Shown here: piece after piece, positions 23,821 through 31,119 of the stretch
Position numbering within the stretch: position 1 is the first letter of the stretch
How the letters are laid out: the number at the start of each line of letters is the position of its first letter
Assembly (NCBI GenBank): GCA_964458665.1
Contig: CAYWOO010000128.1
Location: forward strand, 1-46,102
DNA: 46,102 bases
Direction of reading: 5' to 3'
Origin: JANXYW01 sp964458665
GTDB lineage: Bacteria > Chloroflexota > Dehalococcoidia > DSTF01 > JACRBR01
Notes under the pieces: model-generated
The model's database searches: none
The model's input: only the letters and a program-made list of their open reading frames with translations
Told to the model about the DNA's origin: nothing
Made by a program: the position numbers and the translations under genes

Positions 23821-23884
23821 AGAGTAACACTACATCTGGTAGTTGTCAACGGGCTCGTGCGCCAGACACCACAATATCTGGTGT
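23821..23884 (-). promoter_or_regulatory. nrdR promoter with two candidate NrdR boxes
   Basis: On the minus strand TTGACA (23844-23849) and TACTCT (23821-23826) are 17 bp apart. Between them lies the palindrome ACTAC-ATCTG-GTAGT (23829-23843). A second palindrome, ACACCA-CAATATC-TGGTGT (23866-23884), lies upstream of the -35. Both contain the stretch ATCTGG, resemble the ACAC ... GTGT shape of NrdR boxes, and sit where autorepression would act. Confidence 0.65.
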
Positions 23885-23966
23885 CCGTGACGCAGAAACT
23901 ACGTCGTGCCAGGGCCCGCGAGAACCCCACGAGTAGACTCAGCACGACATAACCACGACCGACCTC

Positions 23967-23992
23967 GTAGGGACAGGTCTTCAGACCTGTCC
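23967..23992. repeat. Dispersed palindrome, family A, copy 2
   Basis: GGACAGGTCT (23971-23980), TC, AGACCTGTCC (23983-23992) is a perfect 10-bp inverted repeat preceded by GTAG. The flank GTAGGG and the two-base centre match the other copies. Confidence 0.7.
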
Positions 23993-24230
23993 GTCACTCC
24001 GACCTTCAACGAGACGCCCGCGCCGTGAAGCCTTTCACATGAATAGCTGGCCAGAAGGGCGGTTGCCGAATACCGGACATAACAAAAGGTCGGCGACGGA
24101 ACTGGCTCCATCCGCGAACTCGGAGGCGACAAGGACATAACGAGATGAGGATCCACCACGCCTGGGCGATAGAATCGCCACGAGGCGACGGGCTTTGAGA
24201 GAGCCATCGCGCCGAGGAGGAGAGTGTCCC

Positions 24231-24860
24231 ATGCCGATGATCCTGGAGGCTTGGCAGACGGCGATGCAACCGCCACAAGTCGTCGCGTTTTTCGCAGGGC
24301 TATTCGATCGCGCGGGCGTGCGCGTCATCGATACCGGCGAGGCGTTCACCTGCCGTCACGTGGGCGACCGCATCGAGTTTGACGCAGGCATCGACGACAA
24401 TGCGGTCGACTTCGCGGTCGAAATCGAGTCGGCACAGGCGGAACGCCTGATCGCTTTCGTGGGCGACGGAGTCCTCGACGATCGCGAGCAGTTTCGCATC
24501 ATGGCCGTGTTGGCGTCGCCGGCCACGCAGGCGGCATTGCGTCGCCCGATCATCAAGAGCCGCCTGCTGCGGTCGATCCTCTATCGCATCGGCCGCGCCG
24601 AGCGGCGTATGCACGTCGTGCTCGTGGCGCCGCCGGGCGAGTCCGATGCCGCGCACACGATCGCCTACGAGGGCGGCGAGTGGGTCGTCACGCCTGGCCG
24701 TCAGGGCGACGTGGCGCACGTCTACCGCCTGAGCGTCGCGGACGCCGTGGAGTACCAGCGGAAGATGCTTGCCGCCCGAAAGGCGAACAACCTCCGGTCT
24801 TGGATCCGCTTCGCGCGCTGGTACGGCAAGTTGCGCCGCCGCGTGGTGGCGCCCGCTTAA
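24231..24860 (+). CDS. Uncharacterised 209-residue protein
   Basis: Starts MPMILEAWQTAMQPPQVVAF with GGAGGAG upstream. No TM or signal peptide. The C-terminal third (TIAYEGGEWVVTPGRQGDVA, then a helical, Arg/Lys-rich end) faintly resembles an SCP2-like lipid-binding fold, but this is only a guess. The gene is single, divergent from nrdR and convergent with ftsZ. Confidence 0.7.
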   Translation: MPMILEAWQTAMQPPQVVAFFAGLFDRAGVRVIDTGEAFTCRHVGDRIEFDAGIDDNAVDFAVEIESAQAERLIAFVGDGVLDDREQFRIMAVLASPATQAALRRPIIKSRLLRSILYRIGRAERRMHVVLVAPPGESDAAHTIAYEGGEWVVTPGRQGDVAHVYRLSVADAVEYQRKMLAARKANNLRSWIRFARWYGKLRRRVVAPA

Positions 24861-24998
24861 CATCGCATCCCCGCGCCGGATGTTGGGCAGCGGCCTCGGT
24901 TGCTGATCGCTGCCCGATCTGCACCGACGGCAGCAGAAGCGCGCAACGATGGGGTAGGCGCGCCCGTCGGCGGCCCGCGATACACGCTCATGCCCGCA

Positions 24999-25024
24999 CG
25001 CGGGCAGGGCGAGCCCCGCCCCTA
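24999..25024. repeat. Dispersed palindrome, family A, copy 3
   Basis: GGGCAGGGC (25002-25010), GA, GCCCCGCCC (25013-25021), then CTAC. On the minus strand it reads GTAGGGGCGGGGC, TC, GCCCTGCCCG: the same flanks and the same single mismatch as the moaD copy. Confidence 0.65.
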
Positions 25025-25106
25025 CACGATCACGTGCACCACGGTGCCGACCGCACGCGGCTTGCCGTAACGGGCGTGACGGCTTGTGGCAATGCCGCGC
25101 GCCCGG

Positions 25107-25376
25107 GCGGTACAATTCCCGCCAGTAGCCCAGGCTCCCGGTTCTGTGGTACCTGCCCGTATCACCTCACCGGGTCGGGCTACTCTTTTCTCTCTGGCGC
25201 GGATCCCGCCTCCGGGTCTCGGCCCGAAACGCGAACCGTAGCGCGGACCTCGATCTGTCGACCAAGAGCCCGGCACACCCTACCGGCGCCAGAGATGGGT
25301 AGGCCGTGAGCGGCGTCATCTCCCAATTTCGACGCTCACGGCCCTGGCTCTCCCTGGTGGGGGAAAGTTCCCGAGG
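25107..25376. ncRNA. Candidate structured RNA downstream of ftsZ
   Basis: Ordered complementary arms: AGTAGCCC (25124-25131) with GGGCTACT (25177-25184), nested CCCGGT/ACCGGG (25137-25142 / 25169-25174), followed on the plus strand by CTTTTCTCTCT. Then TCTCTGGCGC (25191-25200) with GCGCCAGAGA (25286-25295), GGCCGTGAGC (25302-25311) with GCTCACGGCC (25334-25343), and GGGAA/TTCCC near 25361-25372. Three stems are 8-10 bp and perfect. Orientation is unclear. It matches no RNA consensus I know; RNase P was tested and rejected. Confidence 0.4.
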
Positions 25377-25441
25377 CACCTCTACCCCGGGACTACGCTG
25401 GCTAGACAGGCTCCTCCTTTCCTCACTCCTCCAGACGCCCT

Positions 25442-26815
25442 TTAGCGCGCCGCAACGGTGCGGCGCAGGAACGTCGGCAACTCGGTGTCGTTCGGGTCCG
25501 GCGCGGCCGCAGCGGCTGCGTGGACCCCTTCCAAAGGCTGCGGGTCGCTCGGCCGGTGGTCGCCGGGCGTCTCGCGCCGGTACTGCTCCGGGATCGGGTG
25601 CACGGCAACCGGCCGAGCGAAGCCCGTCGCGATTAGCGTGATCTGCACCTCGTCACCCATGTTCGGGTCGACGGCCGTGCCGAAGATGATCTCCGCATCG
25701 GGGCTCACGACGTCGGCGATGATCCGCGCCGCGGCGTTGATCTCGTGTAGGCCAAGGTTCTTGCCGCCGGTGATGTTGTAGAGCACGCCCTTCGCGCCAT
25801 CGATGGATACTTCCAGCAGCGGGCTCGAGATCGCCATCCGCGCCGCGTCTTCCGCGCGATTCGCGCCTGTGCCCGTGCCGATCGCCATCAGCGCCGGACC
25901 TGCCTCCGACATGATCTTGCGCACGTCCGCGAAGTCGAGGTTGATATCGCCCGGCAGCGTGATGATCTCGCTGATGCCGCGAATGCCCTGGAGCAGCACG
26001 TCGTCGGCCGTGCGGAACGCGTCTTCGATGCTCGCCTTCTCGTCGCAGATCTCCAGCAACCGGTCGTTCGGGATGACGATCAGTGTGTCGACCTTTTCCT
26101 GCAACCGCTGGATGCCCTCCTCGGCCTGTGCGCGCCGCTTCGCGCCCTCAAACCCGAATGGCTTGGTGACGACGCCGATCGTCAGCGCACCGGCCTCCTT
26201 CGCCACCTGGGCCACCATAGGCGCGGCGCCCGTGCCCGTGCCACCGCCCATGCCCGCGGTCACGAACACCATCTCGCAGCCCCGCACCGCGTCCAGCAGT
26301 TCGTCGTGGCTCTCCTCCGCCGCGCGCAGCCCGCGCGCCGGGTCGCCGCCGACGCCAAGGCCCTTCGTCAGCTTGTCACCGACGCGGATCTTCACCTCGG
26401 CGGCCGAGTGCTGCAGCGCCTGCGCATCCGTGTTGACGGCGACGAACTGCACGCCCGGGATGCGCTCTGCGATCATGCGGTTGACCGCGTTGCAGCCCCC
26501 TCCTCCAACGCCCACGACTTTGATTGGCGGCAGTCCGTCCGAATATGTCTTTGTCATCGCCGACTCCCTTCGCTCCGTCTCTTGCTGCAGCTCTCGTACC
26601 TCTTCTTCGAACATCGCAACCTGCGAGTAGCGCGGGCGTTCGTCGCTCCCATTCACGGACTGTGGCGCGTGCGGCCGCGAGTGCGGCTGTGTCGACGCCT
26701 GCATATGCGGCTGTGGCTGCGGCCGTCTTGGTGGTTCCATCGTTGGAGGCGGTGCTTCCGCGGGCTCGTAGCTCAACCCGCCGCCCGTCATCATGTCGTC
26801 GCCAAATCCCGCCAT
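25442..26815 (-). CDS. ftsZ: Cell division protein FtsZ with long N-terminal extension
   Basis: Tubulin-like GTPase forming the division ring. The core from about residue 97 is standard (IKVVGVGGGGCNAVNRM, FVAVNTDAQALQ, GTP loop GMGGGTGTGAAP, synergy loop INLDFADVRKIM). The C-terminal peptide TELPTFLRR binds FtsA and others, after a 50-residue linker. Unusual is an 86-residue N-terminal segment, Pro/Gln/His-rich then helical (MFEEEVRELQQETERRES). AGGAGGCAGG precedes the ATG at 26815, but AAGGGAG also precedes an internal ATG at 26557 that would give a normal 371-residue FtsZ. Both forms may be made. It is last in the dcw cluster. Confidence 0.97.
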   Translation of the reverse strand: MAGFGDDMMTGGGLSYEPAEAPPPTMEPPRRPQPQPHMQASTQPHSRPHAPQSVNGSDERPRYSQVAMFEEEVRELQQETERRESAMTKTYSDGLPPIKVVGVGGGGCNAVNRMIAERIPGVQFVAVNTDAQALQHSAAEVKIRVGDKLTKGLGVGGDPARGLRAAEESHDELLDAVRGCEMVFVTAGMGGGTGTGAAPMVAQVAKEAGALTIGVVTKPFGFEGAKRRAQAEEGIQRLQEKVDTLIVIPNDRLLEICDEKASIEDAFRTADDVLLQGIRGISEIITLPGDINLDFADVRKIMSEAGPALMAIGTGTGANRAEDAARMAISSPLLEVSIDGAKGVLYNITGGKNLGLHEINAAARIIADVVSPDAEIIFGTAVDPNMGDEVQITLIATGFARPVAVHPIPEQYRRETPGDHRPSDPQPLEGVHAAAAAAPDPNDTELPTFLRRTVAAR

Positions 26816-26847
26816 CCTGCCTCCTTGCGCTGTCCTACCACTGCTCC

Positions 26848-26875
26848 CTAACGACTAACCACCAGCTACCGGCCA
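26848..26875. repeat. Degenerate 7-bp repeat series between ftsA and ftsZ
   Basis: CTAACGA, CTAACCA, CCAGCTA and CCGGCCA follow in 7-bp phase within the 61-bp ftsA-ftsZ gap; the first two differ at one base. Confidence 0.35.
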
Positions 26876-26876
26876 C

Positions 26877-28121
26877 TCATTCCGGCAGCAACACACGCGC
26901 CCAGTTCCCCAGACGCCGCCATACGCCGCTCAGGTCCAACGACGGCTTCGGCGTGCGGTGCCAGGCGCTCGCCTCCGCCTCGTTCACGGCCCACTGCAGC
27001 AGCCCGACGCTCGTCGCGTACGCCGGGTCGATCAGCAGATCCGTCAGACCGTGCAGGTTGCGCGGCATGCCGACGCGCGCTGGCCAGCCGGTGACCTGCT
27101 CGGCGAGCAGATCGATCCCCTGCAGCTTCGCGCCGCCGCCCGTGATGACGATGCCGGCGGAGATCACGTCGTCATGCACCGCGCGCTTCACCTCGGCTGT
27201 CACCATCTCCAGGATCTCTTCGTTGCGCGCCTGCACGATCTCGCACAGTCGGCGCCGCAGCTCGGTCTTCGAGCCCTCGGACCCGAACGCCTCAAGCGTG
27301 ATCTCTTCGCGCGCGTCCACCATGCTGGGGATCGCGTGCCCCCACTTCCGCTTCGCCTCCTCCGCGGCCTGGTACGGCGCGCGCAGCCCCACCACGATGT
27401 CGCGCGTCACGTGGTTGCCGCCGACAGGCAGCACCGCCGTGTGGAACACGCTGCCCTCCAGGAACAGCGCGATGTCCGTCGTGCCGCCGCCGATATCGAC
27501 CAGCACGACGCCCTGCTCCTTCTCCTCCTGATCCAGCACCGCCTCGGCGCTCGCCAGCGGCTCCAGGATCAGCCCGTCGACCTGCACGCCGACGTTCTCG
27601 ACGCACTTCGTCAGGTTCTGGATGCTGCTGTCGATGCCTGTGACGATGTGCGTCTCGACGTCCAGCCGCGTGCCGTACATGCCCACCGGGTCGGAGATGT
27701 GATCCTGCCCGTCCACGACGTAGTAGCGCGGGATGACGTGGATGATCTCGCGGTTCGTCGGGATACTCACCACGCGCGCCCCGTCCAGCACGCGCGTCAC
27801 ATCATCCGGGCTGATCGGCCGGGTCCGATCCGGAATCGCGATGATGCCGCGATTGTTCAGGCAGGCGATGTGCTGGCCGGCGACCCCGACATGCGCCGAC
27901 AGGATGCGCGTCCCGCTCGACTTCTCTGCCTTGTCGATCGATGTCTTGATCGCCTCCGTGGCATCGCGGATGTTTTCCACCATGCCGCGCGAAAGCCCTT
28001 CCGACGGCGCAATACCCACGCCGAGGATGCGCATGTCGTTTTCCGCGGCGATCTCGCCGACCACCGTGCAGATCTTCGTCGTGCCAATGTCGATCGAAGC
28101 GAATGTCCCCCCGCGGGTCAT
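26877..28121 (-). CDS. ftsA: Cell division protein FtsA
   Basis: A 414-residue actin-like ATPase that anchors FtsZ to the membrane. ASIDIGTTKICTVVGE is phosphate loop 1, VVLVDIGGGTTDIALF phosphate loop 2 and GIVITGGGAKLQGID the adenosine motif. The FtsA-specific 1C domain lies at about 85-165 and includes RYYVVDGQ. The C-terminus ends in an amphipathic helix with Trp residues (VWRRLGNWARVLLPE), the membrane-targeting sequence. Length is standard. It is preceded by ftsQ (58-bp gap) and followed by ftsZ. Confidence 0.97.
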   Translation of the reverse strand: MTRGGTFASIDIGTTKICTVVGEIAAENDMRILGVGIAPSEGLSRGMVENIRDATEAIKTSIDKAEKSSGTRILSAHVGVAGQHIACLNNRGIIAIPDRTRPISPDDVTRVLDGARVVSIPTNREIIHVIPRYYVVDGQDHISDPVGMYGTRLDVETHIVTGIDSSIQNLTKCVENVGVQVDGLILEPLASAEAVLDQEEKEQGVVLVDIGGGTTDIALFLEGSVFHTAVLPVGGNHVTRDIVVGLRAPYQAAEEAKRKWGHAIPSMVDAREEITLEAFGSEGSKTELRRRLCEIVQARNEEILEMVTAEVKRAVHDDVISAGIVITGGGAKLQGIDLLAEQVTGWPARVGMPRNLHGLTDLLIDPAYATSVGLLQWAVNEAEASAWHRTPKPSLDLSGVWRRLGNWARVLLPE

Positions 28122-28179
28122 AGCTGCCTCCCCACTCGTTGCCGGTTCGTCTCTTGCGGGCGCATGGACCCTCCCTTAC

Positions 28180-29049
28180 TCACTGAAACGTCAGCCTGTC
28201 GCCGAAGCGCAGGTCAACGCTGTGCAGCCCGACATCCGACTCACGTGCCTGCTCGATAAGTACGTACAGCGCTGCCACCTTGTAGTCGTAGTCGCGCGAA
28301 TCGCCGAACGTTACCCACAACGCCTGGTCGTCGGTCTCTGAGCCCGACAGAACCGCTGTCAGGCCGGAGCTCTGCTTGTACACCAGCGCCAGCACCGTCC
28401 GCCCAAATGCCGTGTTCGATTCGCGCAACAGCCGCGCCGCCAGTGCCACGGCGCCCGGATCCAGCCGGTCGCCCGTGTTGATCACGCGCTGCGGCTCAAT
28501 CTCGACGATCACCGGTGAACCGTCGGGCGCTGGTGCACCGTCCAGCACGGTGCCGTCGATGTCGATCGGCACATTGATGCCGTTGATCTGCCACGATCCC
28601 CACGCCACCCGCTCCTCCACGTCGATCGAGACAGCGTTCCATCCATGCTTCGCCACCAAGACGTTGCGCACCTTGGGCAGCGCCGCGACGCGCGCACGCG
28701 CGCCATCGACATCCAGCGCGAACGTGCTCTGGCCGTCTAGGCTTGCCGCCGCGCGCACCTGCTCTGGCGTCAGCGTCACAGCGCCGTTCACGGTTACCTT
28801 CTGCACCGTCAGCCACGGCGAGTGATATGCCCACCACACGCCCGCGACGATCGCCGAGAGCATCGCCGCCAGCACGATCACCCGCGCCTGCATCGGGCTC
28901 ATGAACGGTCGTGGCGCCGGCTTCTCGCGCCGCTGCACGCCGTGCTGCTCCGGCTCACGCGTCTTGATCACGCGCCGCCCGCGGCCCGGTTTCGCCGCAC
29001 GGTACGGCCACTTGCCCGGTGTGCGCGCCTCAGGCATGTGCGCCCCCAT
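28180..29049 (-). CDS. ftsQ: Cell division protein FtsQ
   Basis: A 289-residue bitopic membrane protein linking early and late divisome components. A basic cytoplasmic N-terminus (about 50 residues) precedes one TM span (VIVLAAMLSAIVAGVWWAY, about 58-76). The POTRA domain follows (SPWLTVQKVTVNGAVTLTPE ...), then the FtsQ beta domain with FALDVDGARARVAALPKVRN and VEERVAWGSW. The start at 29049 lies inside the end of ddl (20-bp overlap); a second ATG at 29037 is possible. Confidence 0.93.
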   Translation of the reverse strand: MGAHMPEARTPGKWPYRAAKPGRGRRVIKTREPEQHGVQRREKPAPRPFMSPMQARVIVLAAMLSAIVAGVWWAYHSPWLTVQKVTVNGAVTLTPEQVRAAASLDGQSTFALDVDGARARVAALPKVRNVLVAKHGWNAVSIDVEERVAWGSWQINGINVPIDIDGTVLDGAPAPDGSPVIVEIEPQRVINTGDRLDPGAVALAARLLRESNTAFGRTVLALVYKQSSGLTAVLSGSETDDQALWVTFGDSRDYDYKVAALYVLIEQARESDVGLHSVDLRFGDRLTFQ

Positions 29050-30124
29050 TCGCCGTGCGCCCGCGCGACCGGATGCGCGCGAAGCGCTCCATCGCCAGGT
29101 CGACGATGCGGCTGATCAGATCGCGATACGCGATACCAGCTTTCGCCCACAGCAGAGGGAACATGCTTACCGGCCGGAAGCCGGGCAGCGTATTGATCTC
29201 GTTGACCAGCAGCTTGCCCTGAGGCGTCAGGAAGAAGTCGACGCGTGCGAACCCGGCGCCGTCGATCGCCTGGAACGCCCGCACTGCATCCAGTTTCAAC
29301 TGCGCCGCCACGCCATCCGGCAGTTCCGCCGGCGCGACGAGGCTCGCGCTGTCGTCCAGATACTTCGCGTTGTAGTCGTAGAACTCGCCACTCGGGACGA
29401 TCTCGCCGATCGGCGACGTTTGCACGTCGTCGTTGCCCAGCACGCCGCATTCGACCTCGCGCACCTGGATCGCCGCTTCGACCAGCACCTTGCCGTCGAG
29501 CTCGAACGCGGCGCGCATCGCCTCGCCCAGATCCTCTCGCGACCGCACCTTGCTCACGCCGACGCTGCTGCCGCCGTTCGACGGCTTGACGAACGCCGGG
29601 TAGCCCAGCGTCGCCTCGATGTCGCGTGCGACTGCCTCGCGCCCGGTAGCCCACTGCTGCTCGAAGAGTGTGATCCCGCGCGTGACGTTGAGGCCCGCGC
29701 GCACGAACAACTCCTTCTGCAGCGCCTTGTCCATGCCGATTGCGCTCGCCGCGACGCCGCACCCCGCGTACGGGATACCGAACATCTCCAGCATCCCCTG
29801 CAGCGTCCCGTCCTCACCGTTCACGCCGTGGACCAGCGGAAACACCGCATCGACCCGCCGCAGCGCGTCCAGCACGTCGCTGCGCTCCAACAGAGGCGGC
29901 ACATCCGCCTCCATCCGCTTCTGGAACGGCGCGTCTGTGCGATCGAGTTGCGCCTGTGTCTCGGTCGGCGTCAGCCAGCGCCCGCCGCGCGTCACGCCGA
30001 ACGGCACCGTCTCGAAGCGCTCGGGATCAGCAGCCTGTAGCATCTCCATCGCCGAAACGACGGACACTTCGTGCTCGACCGACTGGCCGCCGAAGACGAC
30101 GCCGAGGCGCAGCTTCGCACTCAT
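29030..30124 (-). CDS. ddl: D-alanine--D-alanine ligase
   Basis: A 364-residue ATP-grasp ligase making D-Ala-D-Ala for the cell-wall pentapeptide. Segments: VVFGGQSVEHEVSVVSAMEM at the N-terminus, FPLVHGVNGEDGTLQGMLEM, YAGCGVAASAIGMDK, the ATP-grasp KPSNGGSSVGVSKV, and the metal site FFLTPQGKLLVNEINTLPG. The ATG overlaps the murB stop (ATGA). Length is normal for a ddlB-type enzyme. Confidence 0.97.
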   Translation of the reverse strand: MSAKLRLGVVFGGQSVEHEVSVVSAMEMLQAADPERFETVPFGVTRGGRWLTPTETQAQLDRTDAPFQKRMEADVPPLLERSDVLDALRRVDAVFPLVHGVNGEDGTLQGMLEMFGIPYAGCGVAASAIGMDKALQKELFVRAGLNVTRGITLFEQQWATGREAVARDIEATLGYPAFVKPSNGGSSVGVSKVRSREDLGEAMRAAFELDGKVLVEAAIQVREVECGVLGNDDVQTSPIGEIVPSGEFYDYNAKYLDDSASLVAPAELPDGVAAQLKLDAVRAFQAIDGAGFARVDFFLTPQGKLLVNEINTLPGFRPVSMFPLLWAKAGIAYRDLISRIVDLAMERFARIRSRGRTANGGAHA

Positions 30125-31119
30125 TCGAAGCCCTCCCCGACCAACTCGACTTCGTTCTGTAGCTCGATGCCAAACTGCTCCTTCACACGCCGCTGCGCCT
30201 CGCGCATCAGCGCCGCCACATCGGCCGCACGCGCTGCGCCCAGGTTCTCGATGAAGTTCGGATGCTTTTCGGAGAGCCGCGCGTCGCCGATCCGCCGCCC
30301 CCGCAGCCCGGCGGCATCGATCAGCCGCCATGCGTGATCGCCTGGCGGGTTCTTGAACGTGCTGCCGGAGTTCCTCCCGCGCGGCTGCGCCGACAGACGC
30401 CGCGCGTCCAGCTCCGCGATGCGCCGCATCAGAGTGCCGCTTACGCCCTTCGGCACCGCGATTTCGACCGACAGAACAACGCATCCCGCGCACTCACCGC
30501 GCAGGATCGCGCTCGACCGATACGCGAGCTTCATCTCAGCCGCGGGCACGCTTCGCTGCTCGTTCTTGCTATCCAGAATCGTCACCGCGAGCAGCACGTC
30601 GGCCAGGCAGCCCTCGTACGCGCCCGCGTTGTACACGACGGCGCCACCCATCGTGCCCGGGATGCCCGCCGCCCACTCGATGCCGCTGTACCCGTCACGC
30701 GCCAGCTGCTTCGCCAGCGACGCAAACGGCACGCCCGATTCCGCCCGCACAACAAATGTGTCGCCCACGCCCCCTGTGGGAGAGGGGCTGGGGGAGAGGG
30801 GCCCCTCAATCGCCTTGGCCTGGTTGTCGATGACAACGCCGCGGATGCCCGCATCGCCGACGAGGATGTTGCTGCCGGCGCCGAGGACAAAGACGGCCTC
30901 GCCGGCCGCGCGCACCATCGTGACGGCGCGCGCCAGTTCGTCGGCGTTGCGCACCGTCACGAAAACATCGGCTTTTCCGCCGATGCCGAACGTCGTATGA
31001 CGCGACAACAGCTCGTCTGTCTTCACCGGCGCAATCGCCCGCAACTGCTCGATCAATCGGTTGTCCATAACCTCCGCGCGTTCCCGTTCGCGCACTGCGT
31101 CCTGCATCACCAGCGTCAT
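30121..31119 (-). CDS. murB: UDP-N-acetylenolpyruvoylglucosamine reductase MurB with in-frame insertion
   Basis: A 332-residue FAD enzyme reducing enolpyruvyl-UDP-GlcNAc to UDP-MurNAc. The FAD domain shows HTTFGIGGKADVFV and VLGAGSNILVGDAGIRG. GYSGIEWAAGIPGTMGGAV and SGSTFKNPPGDHAWRLIDAAG hold the catalytic Ser; the layout is type II. Between VVIDNQAKAI and TFVVRAESG there are about 14 extra residues (EGPLSPSPSPTGGVGD, 105-120) encoded by a family B palindromic repeat, in a loop where MurB normally has a short turn. The frame is kept, so the enzyme is probably functional. Overlaps murC and ddl by ATGA. Confidence 0.96.
   Translation of the reverse strand: MTLVMQDAVRERERAEVMDNRLIEQLRAIAPVKTDELLSRHTTFGIGGKADVFVTVRNADELARAVTMVRAAGEAVFVLGAGSNILVGDAGIRGVVIDNQAKAIEGPLSPSPSPTGGVGDTFVVRAESGVPFASLAKQLARDGYSGIEWAAGIPGTMGGAVVYNAGAYEGCLADVLLAVTILDSKNEQRSVPAAEMKLAYRSSAILRGECAGCVVLSVEIAVPKGVSGTLMRRIAELDARRLSAQPRGRNSGSTFKNPPGDHAWRLIDAAGLRGRRIGDARLSEKHPNFIENLGAARAADVAALMREAQRRVKEQFGIELQNEVELVGEGFE
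30769..30806. repeat. Dispersed palindromic repeat, family B, copy 3 (inside murB)
   Basis: CCCCCTGTGGGAGAGGGG followed by CTGGGGGAGAGGGG; it shares GGAGAGGGG plus a G-rich tail with copies 1 and 2. Read on the minus strand it encodes the Pro/Ser insert of MurB. Confidence 0.6.

Larger units (their letters stand above)
23764..24230. other. Divergent gap nrdR / uncharacterised gene
   Basis: 467 bp. The left part contains the nrdR promoter and two palindromes (23821-23884). The middle holds the family A palindrome (23967-23992). The right part has a TAGAAT hexamer at 24170-24175, a possible -10 for the gene at 24231 but without a -35. No coding region or RNA gene recognised. Confidence 0.4.
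24861..25441. other. 581-bp gap with many inverted repeats between two convergent genes
   Basis: Holds a family A palindrome at 24999-25024 and, from 25107 onward, a series of long complementary arms described separately. No reading frame with recognisable content and no tRNA was found. Confidence 0.5.

Noticed and set aside
25120..25430. Possible RNase P RNA (minus strand has GAGGAAAG and, about 280 nt on, ACAGAACC)
   Set aside because: The universal GAAAGTCC core is not present and the two segments cannot form helix P4; other conserved regions are missing.
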